NCBI RefSeq assembly: GCF_000420305.1
Contig: NZ_ATUR01000007.1
Coordinates: 124,001 to 188,000, forward strand
Reading direction: 5' to 3'
Source: Novosphingopyxis baekryungensis DSM 16222
GTDB lineage: Bacteria; Pseudomonadota; Alphaproteobacteria; Sphingomonadales; Sphingomonadaceae
Length of the DNA: 64,000 bases
Positions 31,193 through 40,728 of the stretch are shown here, one piece after another; within the stretch, counting starts at the first letter, position 1, and each line of letters begins with the position of its first letter. Below the pieces are notes generated by a model. That model was given only the letters and a program-made list of their open reading frames with translations. It did not search any database and was not told where the DNA came from. The position numbers were made by a program, and so were the translations under genes.

Positions 31193-33910
31193 ATGACCAT
31201 ATCCCTTTCGTTCGGTCGGCTTCTTGCCGCCGCGTCCACGCTCGCCTTCGTTGCAACGGGCGCGTCCGTGCCAGCGGCGGCGCAGACTGCTCAGGGCATG
31301 GCGGCCGATGCCAAGCCTGCACCGCAGCAGGACATGGTCGACCCCAGCCTGCCCACGCAGCTTCCGCGCACGGCCGTGCCGCATCGCTATACCATCGATA
31401 TCGTGCCCAATGCGCAGGCCCTGACCTTCGGCGGATCGGTGCGGATCGCGCTCGATATCGTGAAGCCTACCGACACCCTCGTGCTCAACGCGGCGGATCT
31501 CGCGATGGACAGCGTGACGCTGTACGGTCCGGACGGTAAATGGCGCACGGCCAAGGTCGCCCTGAACGCCGATGCGCAGACTGCGAGCTTCGATTTTGGC
31601 GAGCGCATGCCCAAGGGCGCCTATCTGCTCGACATCGTCTACACCGGAAAAATCGGCACGCAGGCGAACGGACTGTTCGCGCTGGACTATCAGGACCCGG
31701 ACGGGACCGAGCGCCGCGGGCTGTTCACCCAGTTCGAAGCGCCCGATGCGCGCCGGTTTGTACCGAGCTGGGACGAGCCGGATTACAAGGCCGTATTCGA
31801 TCTGTCCGCCACCGTTCCGGCGGACCAGATGGCGCTCAGCAACATGCCGGTGAAAACGAGCGAAGATGTCGGCAATGGCTTGCGCCGCGTCACCTTTGGC
31901 AGTTCGCCGATCATGTCGAGCTATCTGCTGTTCTTCGGCCTGGGCGATTTTGAACGGATCAACCGGCAGGTGGCCGGGACCGATGTCGGCATCGTCATGA
32001 GCAAGGGAAAGACCGATCAGGGGCAATATGCGCTCGACAGCGCATCGGCCATCCTGCCCTTCTTCAACGACTATTTCGGCACGCCCTATCCATTGCCGAA
32101 GCTCGACAATATTGCCGGACCGGGGCAGTCCCAGTTCTTCGGCGCGATGGAAAACTGGGGCGCGATCTTCACCTTCGAGCGCATCCTGCTGAACGATCCG
32201 AGCATCAGTTCCGAGGGCGATCGCCAGCGCATCTTCTCGGTCGCCGCGCATGAAATGGCGCATCAGTGGTTCGGCGATCTCGTCACCATGGCCTGGTGGG
32301 ACGATCTCTGGCTGAACGAAGGGTTCGCCAGCTGGATGGAGAACAAGACGACGGCCACATTGCACCCGGAATGGGGCGCGGATATCGACCGTGTGGGCGC
32401 GCGGGAAGCCGCCATGGGCCTGGACAGCTATGCCTCCACCCACCCGATCGTGCAGACGATCCGGACGGTCGAGCAGACCAATCAGGCGTTCGATGCGATC
32501 ACCTATTCCAAGGGCGAGTCGGTCATCGCGATGCTGGAATCCTATGCCGGCGCGGATGTCTGGCGCAAGGGCGTGCAGGATTATGTGAAAGCGCATCAAT
32601 ATCAGAATACGCGGACGGACGATCTGTGGAATGCCGTCGAGGCGGCGGGCGCAACCGATCTGACGCAGATCGCCCACCAGTTCACCTTGCAGCCGGGTGT
32701 GCCATTGATCCAGGTCGCCTCGGCGCAGTGCAAGGCAGGCAACACCGCCATCACGCTGCGACAAGGCGAGTTTTCCGCCGATCGCCGGGATGCCGTGCTG
32801 GCCAAGCCGCAAAGCTGGAACGTGCCGGTGCTGGCCGCCACCATCGGTGGGCAGACAGTGGACGCCGTGACGCAGGGTGCGACGACGTCCATGACCGTGC
32901 CCGGCTGTGGCCCCGTGCTCGTCAACGCCGGACAGGCGGGCTATTATCGCACGCTCTACGCCGCGCCGCAGCTCGCTGCGCTGGCCGAAAACTTTGCCGG
33001 CCTGGCCCCGATCGATCAATATGGGCTGCTGAACGACAATATGGCGCTGGCCTATACGGGCTATCAGCCGATGGGCCCTGCGCTCGATCTGGTGGCCGCC
33101 ATTCCCGCCAATGCCAATCCCAAGGTGCTGGGTGAAGGTCTGGGTGTCTGGAGTGGGCTGTATGACCTGTTCGATGACGAACCGGCTGTGCAGGCGCAGG
33201 TCGGGCGCATAATCCAGCAACGCTACGCACCGGTCCTGGGCCGCCTCGGCTTGTCGGTGCGGGACGGGGAAGCTGCCGCCGACACGTTGCTGCGTCCCGC
33301 GCTGATATCGGTCCTGGGGTCGACCGACCTGAAGTCTGTGACGGCGGAACGCACACGCCTGCTCGCGGCGCTGGCCAAGAACCCGAAGGCGCTCGACGGG
33401 CCGCTCAAGACGACATGGCTTGGTCTCATCGCGCGGGATGCGGATGCGGCGGACTGGCAGACGCTGCAGGGCCTCGCGCGCAAGGCAGGCGGGTTTACCG
33501 AACGCTCTGCGCTCTACGGCGCGCTTGGCGGAACGAAGGATCCGGTTCTTGCGGCACGCGCCCTGGACCTCGCGATTACCAATGAGCCCGGGGCCACGAT
33601 CGGCGCCGCGATCATTTCCTCCGTATCGCGCAACAATCCGGAGCTGGCGCTGGACTTTGCGCTGGCCCATCCTGCGGACATCGACCGGATCGTCGATAAC
33701 AGCGCACAGTCGCGCTATGTCGCGCGATTGGCGGCAGGGTCCGACGATCCGGCGACGATCGAAAAGCTGGAAGCCTACGCCAAGGCCAATCTGGGTGAAG
33801 AAGCACGCAAGCCGGTCGACCAGACGATTGCGATCATCCAGTCCCGGCTGGAACGACGCCAGCGGATCATGGATCAGGCGCGTCAGTGGATCATGGCCAA
33901 CGCTGGCTGA
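31193..33910 (+). CDS. M1 family zinc metallopeptidase (secreted)
   Basis: 905 residues with a signal peptide (~1-30, ending VPAAAQ). The exopeptidase motif FGAMENWG, the zinc site HEMAHQWFGD (His353, His357) and NEGFASW with the third ligand Glu376 give a complete HExxH-x18-E gluzincin. The C-terminal ~380 residues form the ERAP1-type helical domain. It probably trims N-terminal residues from peptides in the periplasm or outside. Stand-alone gene; the HerA-like gene converges 30 bases away. Confidence 0.92.
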   Translation: MTISLSFGRLLAAASTLAFVATGASVPAAAQTAQGMAADAKPAPQQDMVDPSLPTQLPRTAVPHRYTIDIVPNAQALTFGGSVRIALDIVKPTDTLVLNAADLAMDSVTLYGPDGKWRTAKVALNADAQTASFDFGERMPKGAYLLDIVYTGKIGTQANGLFALDYQDPDGTERRGLFTQFEAPDARRFVPSWDEPDYKAVFDLSATVPADQMALSNMPVKTSEDVGNGLRRVTFGSSPIMSSYLLFFGLGDFERINRQVAGTDVGIVMSKGKTDQGQYALDSASAILPFFNDYFGTPYPLPKLDNIAGPGQSQFFGAMENWGAIFTFERILLNDPSISSEGDRQRIFSVAAHEMAHQWFGDLVTMAWWDDLWLNEGFASWMENKTTATLHPEWGADIDRVGAREAAMGLDSYASTHPIVQTIRTVEQTNQAFDAITYSKGESVIAMLESYAGADVWRKGVQDYVKAHQYQNTRTDDLWNAVEAAGATDLTQIAHQFTLQPGVPLIQVASAQCKAGNTAITLRQGEFSADRRDAVLAKPQSWNVPVLAATIGGQTVDAVTQGATTSMTVPGCGPVLVNAGQAGYYRTLYAAPQLAALAENFAGLAPIDQYGLLNDNMALAYTGYQPMGPALDLVAAIPANANPKVLGEGLGVWSGLYDLFDDEPAVQAQVGRIIQQRYAPVLGRLGLSVRDGEAAADTLLRPALISVLGSTDLKSVTAERTRLLAALAKNPKALDGPLKTTWLGLIARDADAADWQTLQGLARKAGGFTERSALYGALGGTKDPVLAARALDLAITNEPGATIGAAIISSVSRNNPELALDFALAHPADIDRIVDNSAQSRYVARLAAGSDDPATIEKLEAYAKANLGEEARKPVDQTIAIIQSRLERRQRIMDQARQWIMANAG

Positions 33911-33940
33911 CCCTGGCGGCGGGCTGCGACGCGGGCGCTT

Positions 33941-35545
33941 TTAGCGCATCAACCCGCCGAGCAGCCCGCGCGCAAAGCGGCCCAGTCCGGGAATACCGAC
34001 AAGCTTCTCCAATTCGGTGCCGACCGAGCCGGCGGCGGCACTGGCCGCGCTCTTGCCGGGGGAGGCGCGGCTCGTCTTTCCCGCCAATTTTCGCCCGAGC
34101 ATGCCGCCAGCGGACGATGCCGCGGCGCCGATGGCCGCCTTGCCGGCCTTTTCCCAGATCGAGCTGGTCCGCCGGGGCTGCTTGCGGACATCGTCCAAGC
34201 CCTGGCGCGCGACGGCGTCTGCCGTCTCCGCGGCATCCTGCGCTTTTGCCGCCAGCACTTCGGCGCAGGATTCGCGGTCGACCTCTTTATCATATTTCTC
34301 GCCGAACGGGGAGATCGAGCGAATGATGGCGCGCTCTTTGGCGGTTAGAGGCCCAGCGCGCGAGCGCGGCGGCTTGATCAAGGTTCGCTCGACAATGGAG
34401 GGCGCACCATCGGCCATGAGGGTGGACACCAGCGCCTCGCCAACCTTGAGCTCGGAAATGGCCGTTTCGACATCCAGCTCAGGATTTTCCCGAAAGGTTT
34501 CCGCCGCCGCGCGGATGGCTTTCTTGTCGCGCGGTGTAAAGGCGCGCAGCGCATGCTGGATACGGTTGCCCAGCTGCCCGGCCACGCTGTGCGGTATGTC
34601 CACCGGGTTCTGCGTGACGAAATAGACGCCGACACCCTTGGAGCGGATCAGGCGAACCACCAGCTCCACCTTGTCCAGCAGAACCTTGGGTGCGTCATCG
34701 AACAGCAGGTGAGCCTCGTCGAAGAAGAAAACGAGCTTCGGTTTGTCCGGATCGCCCACTTCCGGCAACGCTTCGAACAGTTCGGACAACAGCCAGAGAA
34801 GGAAGGTGGAGTAGAGCTGCGGGCTTTGCATCAGCCGGTCGGCGGACAGAATATTGACCTGCCCGCGGCCTTGCGCGTCGATCTGCATCAGATCGGCAAT
34901 CTCCAGCGCCGGTTCCCCGAAAAACCGCGCGCCGCCCTGCGCTTCCAGCTGCAGCAGTGCGCGCTGGATGGCGCCCACGCTGGCGGTGGAAACATTGCCA
35001 TATCGGCCAGACAGTTCCTTGCGGTTGGCACTGGCCCAAAGCAGCAACGATTGCAGATCGGCCAGATTGAGCAACAGCAGCCCCTCGTCATCCGCCGCGC
35101 GAAAGGCAATCTCCAGAACGCCGGCCTGCGTATCGTTGAGCTGCAGCAGGCGGCTGAGCAGCAGCGGCCCCATTTCGGAAATGGTGGTGCGTACGGGATG
35201 GCCCTGCTCGCCGAACAGATCCCAGAAAACGACCGGATTGTCGGCATAGGCATAGTCATCATAGCCGATGTCCCGCGTGCGGCTGGTGAACGGTTCGTGC
35301 AATTTGCCATCCGGCGAGCCGGCCATGGCCATGCCCGCCAGATCGCCTTTCACATCGGCCAGGAAAACGGGCACCCCCTGCCGGGAGAAGCTTTCTGCCA
35401 AACCTTGCAGCGTGATCGTCTTTCCGGTGCCGGTTGCGCCTGCGATCAGGCCATGGCGATTGGCCCGGCGCAGGTTGAGCGTCTGCGGCTCGCCGCCGGG
35501 CTTCGCCTGACCAATGAAGATCGCTTCGCCGCTGTCCGCTACCAT
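33941..35545 (-). CDS. HerA-like ATPase (DUF853)
   Basis: 534 residues from the ATG at 35545; the frame is open far upstream but that part is non-coding in character. Walker [17 protein letters not shown] near residue 40, the DVKGDLAGM motif, [14 protein letters not shown] as Walker B, and [11 protein letters not shown] as the sensor region. The C-terminal ~110 residues are Ala/Gly/Lys-rich and end [12 protein letters not shown]. HerA-like ATPases pump or remodel DNA with NurA-type nucleases, but this stand-alone proteobacterial branch has no known partner and none is adjacent here. Convergent with the M1 peptidase. Confidence 0.88.
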   Translation of the reverse strand: MVADSGEAIFIGQAKPGGEPQTLNLRRANRHGLIAGATGTGKTITLQGLAESFSRQGVPVFLADVKGDLAGMAMAGSPDGKLHEPFTSRTRDIGYDDYAYADNPVVFWDLFGEQGHPVRTTISEMGPLLLSRLLQLNDTQAGVLEIAFRAADDEGLLLLNLADLQSLLLWASANRKELSGRYGNVSTASVGAIQRALLQLEAQGGARFFGEPALEIADLMQIDAQGRGQVNILSADRLMQSPQLYSTFLLWLLSELFEALPEVGDPDKPKLVFFFDEAHLLFDDAPKVLLDKVELVVRLIRSKGVGVYFVTQNPVDIPHSVAGQLGNRIQHALRAFTPRDKKAIRAAAETFRENPELDVETAISELKVGEALVSTLMADGAPSIVERTLIKPPRSRAGPLTAKERAIIRSISPFGEKYDKEVDRESCAEVLAAKAQDAAETADAVARQGLDDVRKQPRRTSSIWEKAGKAAIGAAASSAGGMLGRKLAGKTSRASPGKSAASAAAGSVGTELEKLVGIPGLGRFARGLLGGLMR

Positions 35546-35600
35546 CCTACATCTCCCGAAAGTTCGATGGCTTTGGGTGGCAGATCGCTTTGCACAAGAA

Positions 35601-35633
35601 AAGGCCCCGGAAGCGTCAAGCGACCGGGGCCTT
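35601..35633 (-). terminator. Terminator of the hflK-hflC-protease operon
   Basis: Perfect 10-bp stem AAGGCCCCGG / CCGGGGCCTT with a 13-base loop. On the minus strand it is followed by TTTTCTTG. It lies 21 bases after the end of the Do-protease gene. Confidence 0.8.
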
Positions 35634-35654
35634 GAAAAATGCTGATCCGGAAAA

Positions 35655-37220
35655 CTACTCGTCCTGGATGCGAACCGGCACGAACAGGGGTGGACGGCCG
35701 CCCAGCGGCTGTACGCGCAGCAGCACGGCTTCCTTGCCGGAACGCTGCGCCACGTCGATCGCTCGTTCGAACGCCTGAACATTGGGGACGGCCGCGCCGC
35801 CAACCATCAGGATCACTGCGCCGCGCGAAATACCCTTGCGGGCTGCATCACTATTGGGATCGACCGCATTGACGACGACGCCCTGCACATCCGCGTTCAA
35901 CCGCAACTGGCGCCGGATGGTCGGCGTCAGTTCGACCGTCGCAATGCCAAGATCGGCCTGCGCCGCCTGCTCGGCCATGCTGTCGTCCTGCTCGGAGAAA
36001 TCGCCCCCATCATCGCCAGCGAGGCTCGCCAGCTCTTCGTCCGATGGACGCTGGGAGATGTTGACGTTCAACCGCTTGCGCTGGCCGTTGCGAACCACTT
36101 CCACCGGAACGGTCTGTCCGACGGGGATGTTCGCGACGACATAGGCCAGAGTGTTATCGAGGTTGATAGCCTGACCGTTGATTTTGGTGATGACATCACC
36201 CGGCTGGATGCCCGCCTTGGCCGCCGCTGCGCCGGGCACCACGCTCTGCACGAAAGCGCCGCTGTTCTTGTCAGGCACGCCGGCGATGGATGCAGCGAGA
36301 TCTTCCGAAAGCGGCTGGAACTGGATGCCCAGATAGCCACGCTCGATCTTCTCGCCGCTCTTCAGCGCGTTGATGATCGGCGCGGCGACTTCGGACGGTG
36401 TCGCAAATCCCAGGCCCACGCTGCCGCCGGTGGGTGAGAGGATGGCGCGGTTGATACCGATGACCTCTCCGTTCAGGTTGAACAGCGGGCCACCGCTATT
36501 GCCCTGATTGATGGCCGCATCGGTCTGGATGAAACGGTCATAGGCGCCGCCGGTATCGACCCCGCCCTGACCCACATTGCGATAGAGCGCCGAAACGATG
36601 CCGCTGGTTACCGTGCCGCCGAGACCGAGCGGGTTGCCGATGGCGACGACCCAGTCACCCACGCGCGCCTTGGTCGAATCGCCAAGCTTTACGAAAGGCA
36701 AAGCACCCTTGGCGTTGATCTTCAGCACGGCGATGTCGGAATCGGAATCGCGGCCAACCAGGGTTGCGTCATATTCGGTGCGATCAGGCATAATCACCGT
36801 GATCGAGTCCACAGTCGCATTTTCATTTCCGGGCGCCACCACATGGTTGTTGGTGACGATGTAGCCGTCGGCTGAAATGATAAAGCCGGAACCCAGAGAC
36901 TGCGCTTCCTGCGTGCGCGGTTGGCCTTGCTGTGCGCCGCGCTGCCCGAAAAACTGACCGAACAGACCGGCCATGGGATTGCTTTCCACCTTCACGGTCT
37001 GCTTCGTGGAAATGTTGACCACGGCAGGCTGCAACTGCTGGGCCAGATCGGCAAAGCTCATCGGCGCGCCGCCGGGGGCAAGCGCGCGCATGACATGATC
37101 TTCATTCTGCGCGGTTTGGGCGGTGACGGGCGTTCCGTTCACCAGGGCGACGGAGCTGCCGCCGAGAAGAAGCGCTGCGGTAAAAGCATAGGCATAGCGC
37201 ACGTTGGTATGTCCTCTCAA
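35655..37220 (-). CDS. Do-family periplasmic serine protease (DegP/DegQ-like)
   Basis: 521 residues with an N-terminal signal peptide ([18 protein letters not shown]). Trypsin-like domain with the His in [12 protein letters not shown], Asp in [10 protein letters not shown] and Ser in [10 protein letters not shown]; then two PDZ domains (from ~290: [16 protein letters not shown]; and ~410-515: [28 protein letters not shown]). A Q-rich insert [17 protein letters not shown] lies in the LA loop. It degrades or refolds damaged envelope proteins. It lies 106 bases downstream of hflC on the same strand, the common alphaproteobacterial hflK-hflC-degP order. Confidence 0.94.
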   Translation of the reverse strand: MRGHTNVRYAYAFTAALLLGGSSVALVNGTPVTAQTAQNEDHVMRALAPGGAPMSFADLAQQLQPAVVNISTKQTVKVESNPMAGLFGQFFGQRGAQQGQPRTQEAQSLGSGFIISADGYIVTNNHVVAPGNENATVDSITVIMPDRTEYDATLVGRDSDSDIAVLKINAKGALPFVKLGDSTKARVGDWVVAIGNPLGLGGTVTSGIVSALYRNVGQGGVDTGGAYDRFIQTDAAINQGNSGGPLFNLNGEVIGINRAILSPTGGSVGLGFATPSEVAAPIINALKSGEKIERGYLGIQFQPLSEDLAASIAGVPDKNSGAFVQSVVPGAAAAKAGIQPGDVITKINGQAINLDNTLAYVVANIPVGQTVPVEVVRNGQRKRLNVNISQRPSDEELASLAGDDGGDFSEQDDSMAEQAAQADLGIATVELTPTIRRQLRLNADVQGVVVNAVDPNSDAARKGISRGAVILMVGGAAVPNVQAFERAIDVAQRSGKEAVLLRVQPLGGRPPLFVPVRIQDE

Positions 37221-37326
37221 AATGTGATCCTCGTCAAAAAACTTGGGTCGGACGCCCCCGATGAAGGGGGAACTGATGCACCCTCAACGCTGAACATGGA
37301 TTGAATATCCACCGCTCACGCCGGGA

Positions 37327-38178
37327 TCAGCGGCCCGGATTGCGGAAGTTGCGAAGATATTCGTTGTCCGGCGAAATCACGATGTTGGTATCGCCCTTAC
37401 CCTGCTCAAACGTGCGGGAATAAGATTCCATCGAGCGATAGAAATCATAAAAGGACGGGTCCTTGCCAAAGCTTTCGGCATAGGTCCGCGCGGCTTGCGC
37501 TTCGGCATCGGCCCGGATGATCTGCGCCTGCTTTTCGCCCTCGGCACGGATCGCGACGGCTTCCTGCTGGCGGGCGGTACGCATCCGCTCATAAGCGGAT
37601 TGCAGCGGCGTGCCTTCGGGAAGATCGGCCCGCTTGATCCGCACATCGATCACCTGTGCGCCATATTTGTTGGCTTCGATATTCAGCGCCGTCTGGATAT
37701 TCTCCATCACCTGGCCGCGCTCGGGGCTCAGCAAGGTAGCGAAGGCGCGCTTGCCCAGCTCGTTGCGCAGGGAGGAACCCAGAATCGTGCGAAGCTGATC
37801 CCCTAGCGCATCTTCCGTACGGATGGTGGTGTACATGCGCAGCGGATCGGTGATGCGGAAACGGGCATAGGCGTCCACCTGCAGGCGCAGCTGATCGGTC
37901 GACAGCACTTCCTGACGGGCCATTTCGACCCGGCGAATGCGCTTGTCGATGAACTGGATCTGTTCGATGAACGGGATGCGGGCCACCAGATTGCCTGGCG
38001 TGGCACCGAAATCCTCGTCCGCACGATAGGGGTTCACGATCCGGTCCGGCTTACCATAGGCCGTGATGATCGCTTGCTTCGTCTCCGGCACAATCGACAC
38101 GGTCATCATGATGAACAGCAAGACAGCAAGAATAACCAGCGCGATGGCCAGCGGGTTGGCCCAGAATTTGCGGATCAT
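37327..38178 (-). CDS. hflC: FtsH regulator subunit HflC
   Basis: 283 residues, SPFH-domain protein with one N-terminal helix (NPLAIALVILAVLLFIMMTV). Core signatures: TKQAIITAYGKPDRIV, RIRRVEMARQEVLSTDQ, DVRIKRADLPEGTPLQSAYE and RMRTARQQEA, then an Ala/Gln-rich coiled coil and the short SPDNEYLRNFRNPGR tail. With HflK it builds a cage around the FtsH protease in the membrane. Its start overlaps the hflK stop by 4 bases (ATGA). Confidence 0.95.
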   Translation of the reverse strand: MIRKFWANPLAIALVILAVLLFIMMTVSIVPETKQAIITAYGKPDRIVNPYRADEDFGATPGNLVARIPFIEQIQFIDKRIRRVEMARQEVLSTDQLRLQVDAYARFRITDPLRMYTTIRTEDALGDQLRTILGSSLRNELGKRAFATLLSPERGQVMENIQTALNIEANKYGAQVIDVRIKRADLPEGTPLQSAYERMRTARQQEAVAIRAEGEKQAQIIRADAEAQAARTYAESFGKDPSFYDFYRSMESYSRTFEQGKGDTNIVISPDNEYLRNFRNPGR

Positions 38179-39263
38179 GGCGTGCCCTCCACGGTTGCCA
38201 CCGGCTGTTCGGCGCGGCGCTTCAGTTCGGGAAGCGGCAGATAGGGCGTCACATTGCTACCGGACTCGATGATGGTCTTGTCGACACCGCCCAGCACGCC
38301 TTCCATGGTTTCATAATAGATACGGCGGCGGGTCACTTCGGGCGCAAGCCTGTATTCGGCATAGACCTTGTCGAACCGGGCGGTGTCGCCCAGCGCGCGC
38401 TCGATCACGCGCTGCGAGAAGGCGCGGCTGTTGTTGATGGCCGACTCGCGTTCCTGCTTGGCGGCGTTCACTTCCTTGAACGCCTCATTCACTTCGGCCG
38501 GCGGATCGGACTGCAGGATGGAGATGGCCTGCACATCGATGCCGGAACGGTAGCTGTCGAGAATTTGCTGCATGCGCTCGCGCACCTGTGCCTCGATTTC
38601 ACCACGGCCAGGGCCGATGGCGGAGATCAGTTCGAAATTTGCCACGGCGGCGCGCATGGCGCTCTCGCCGACTTCAGCGACGGTCTGTTCCGGATCTTCC
38701 AGCTGGAACAGGAAGCGCTGCGGGTCGCGCACGGACCAGCGCACTTCATAGGCCATGTCGATGATGTTCTGGTCGCTGGTCAGGATCAGATTTTCCTGGC
38801 TTGCGCCGGTGGAGCCGATCTGGGTGGTGCGGATCGCCTGGGTATCGACCTTCTGCAGCTTTTCCAGCGGTGCCGGCAGCGTGAAATGGAAGCCCGGGCC
38901 GACGGTGCGATTATAGGCGCCAAGCCGCGTCACCACGCCTTCTTCTTCGGCCCCCAGAACGTGGACGCTCGAAAAAGCCATCCACAACGCCACCAGGGCA
39001 ACGGCGGCCAGCAGCCAGACGGACTTGTTTCCCGATCCACCGGGCATGTTGAATTTGCCGCGATTGCGGAAAATGTCTTCCAGTGAAGGGCCGCGCGATT
39101 TTCGCGGGCCACCACCACCGCCAGAGCCCTGCGGCGGCGGTGTCCATGGGTTTCGGGGACCGCCGCCATTGCCGCCGTCGCCACCTCCCTTTCTAGGGCC
39201 GCCCCAAGGGCCTTGATCGTTCATCATCGTGCCGGAACCGGACGCGCTGGAAATTTCACTCAT
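38175..39263 (-). CDS. hflK: FtsH regulator subunit HflK
   Basis: About 362 residues from the ATG at 39263. The N-terminal ~75 residues are Gly/Pro-rich (GPWGGPRKGGGDGG, PPPQGSGGGGG) as in other HflK, followed by FNMPGG, a membrane helix VWLLAAVALVALWMAFSSV and the SPFH domain (EEGVVTRLGAYNRTVGPGFH, VDTQAIRTTQIGS, SILQSDPPAEVNEAFKEVNA). It is the first gene of the hflK-hflC-protease run and is divergent from apbC with 60 bases between. Confidence 0.95.
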   Translation of the reverse strand: MSEISSASGSGTMMNDQGPWGGPRKGGGDGGNGGGPRNPWTPPPQGSGGGGGPRKSRGPSLEDIFRNRGKFNMPGGSGNKSVWLLAAVALVALWMAFSSVHVLGAEEEGVVTRLGAYNRTVGPGFHFTLPAPLEKLQKVDTQAIRTTQIGSTGASQENLILTSDQNIIDMAYEVRWSVRDPQRFLFQLEDPEQTVAEVGESAMRAAVANFELISAIGPGRGEIEAQVRERMQQILDSYRSGIDVQAISILQSDPPAEVNEAFKEVNAAKQERESAINNSRAFSQRVIERALGDTARFDKVYAEYRLAPEVTRRRIYYETMEGVLGGVDKTIIESGSNVTPYLPLPELKRRAEQPVATVEGTP

Positions 39264-39323
39264 GACCCATGGTATAGGAAGGCGTGCAGCAGAAAAACAG
39301 TGCCAAGCGTGAATAAGGCCCCT

Positions 39324-40313
39324 ATGTCCCGCCGCATGTCGACAGCTGAGGAAATGAAGGCGGCGTTGCAAGCCGCAACCGGTGGCCGCGCGCAGCTGGT
39401 GCGCGCCGACGATGCGGCGCTGACGGTGACGATCGACGTCGCCGGACTCAATGAGGCCATGCGCACCGATATCGAAAAAACCGTCAGGTCGTCGCTGGAA
39501 CCCCATGCAGGACAACGCACCGTTCGCGTGGCGATGACGGCGGACCGCACGAAGCCGCGGCTGATCGCGGTGGGCAGCGGCAAGGGCGGTGTCGGCAAAT
39601 CGACCTTATCGGCCAATCTTGCAGTCGCGATGGCACGGCGTGGCCGGTCCGTCGGGCTGGTCGATGCGGATATTTACGGTCCATCGGTGCCGACGCTGCT
39701 GGGCCGGGAGAATGTGAAGCCGGAATCGCAGGACCGGAAACTGGTGCCGGTGATGAGCGATCACGGGGTACCATTTCTCTCCATGGGCCAGCTGGTCGAT
39801 GCCGGGCAGGCGGTGGCATGGCGTGGTCCGATGGCGGGCAAGGCGCTGCATCAGTTGATCGATGCGCAATGGGATGGCGCGCGAGAGCTGGTGGTGGATC
39901 TGCCGCCCGGCACAGGGGATATCCAGCTTTCCATGGTGCAGAGCCACAAACCGGCGGCTGCGGTCATCGTGTCCACGCCGCAGGATCTGTCGCTGATCGA
40001 CGCTGCCCGGGCGATCGCCTTTTTCGATAAAGCGGGGGTGCCGGTGATCGGGCTGGTCGAGAATATGGCGGGCTATCTTTGCCCCCATTGCGGGGAGATC
40101 AGCGATCCATTTGGCAGCGGCGGTGCCGAGGCGGCGGCCAGAGCGCTCGACATGCCCTTTCTCGGTCGCATCCCTCTCGACATCGCCATCCGCAAGGCCA
40201 GCGATGCCGGGGTGCCGCCTGCTGCCGGAGACAGCGTGCAAGGCAAGTCCTTTGCTGCCATAGCGGACAAGGTGATTGAATGGATGGACAGGAGCCCGGA
40301 CCATGCCGCTTGA
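39324..40313 (+). CDS. apbC: Mrp/ApbC Fe-S cluster carrier ATPase
   Basis: 329 residues from the ATG at 39324; a GTG at 39309 is possible. Short N-terminal MIP18-like remnant, then the deviant Walker [46 protein letters not shown], and the cluster-binding CPHCG. It delivers iron-sulfur clusters to target proteins. The stop overlaps the start of the CoA-binding gene (40303), so the two are coupled. Confidence 0.94.
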   Translation: MSRRMSTAEEMKAALQAATGGRAQLVRADDAALTVTIDVAGLNEAMRTDIEKTVRSSLEPHAGQRTVRVAMTADRTKPRLIAVGSGKGGVGKSTLSANLAVAMARRGRSVGLVDADIYGPSVPTLLGRENVKPESQDRKLVPVMSDHGVPFLSMGQLVDAGQAVAWRGPMAGKALHQLIDAQWDGARELVVDLPPGTGDIQLSMVQSHKPAAAVIVSTPQDLSLIDAARAIAFFDKAGVPVIGLVENMAGYLCPHCGEISDPFGSGGAEAAARALDMPFLGRIPLDIAIRKASDAGVPPAAGDSVQGKSFAAIADKVIEWMDRSPDHAA

Positions 40314-40728
40314 ACGCGATGACGAGATCAAGACCCTGCTGGAGCAGACGACACGCATCGCCATGGTTGGTGCGTCGCCCAAGCCGCAGCGGGCGAGCAA
40401 CGGCGTGCTGAAATATCTGCTGGATCAGGGATATGAGGTCATTCCGGTCAATCCGGGCCATGCCGGCAGTACGATCCATGGCGCGCCCGTGGTCGCCGCG
40501 CTGGCAGATATCGATGGCGCGATCGACATGGTGGACATCTTTCGCAACAGCGAGGATGCGGGCGAAAGCGTGGACGACGCCATTTCGGTGGGCGCCAAGG
40601 CGGTATGGATGCAGCTGGGCGTGGTGAATGAAGCCGCGGCGGCCCGTGCCGAAAAGGCCGGGCTCGCGGTCGTCATGGACCGTTGCCCCAAGATCGAGAT
40701 TCCGCGCCTCGGTGTCCGGAAAGACTGA
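40303..40728 (+). CDS. CoA-binding (YccU-like) protein
   Basis: 141 residues from the ATG at 40303, inside the last codons of apbC. Rossmann-type CoA-binding domain: [55 protein letters not shown] and [10 protein letters not shown]. It is related to the CoA-binding domain of succinyl-CoA synthetase; the cellular role is not known. It overlaps the next gene by 17 bases. Confidence 0.9.
   Translation: MPLERDDEIKTLLEQTTRIAMVGASPKPQRASNGVLKYLLDQGYEVIPVNPGHAGSTIHGAPVVAALADIDGAIDMVDIFRNSEDAGESVDDAISVGAKAVWMQLGVVNEAAAARAEKAGLAVVMDRCPKIEIPRLGVRKD

Noticed and set aside
30947-33670. 907-codon frame antisense to the M1 peptidase
   Set aside because: Low-complexity Arg/His/Gly composition, no motif, fully opposite a strong zinc-peptidase gene.
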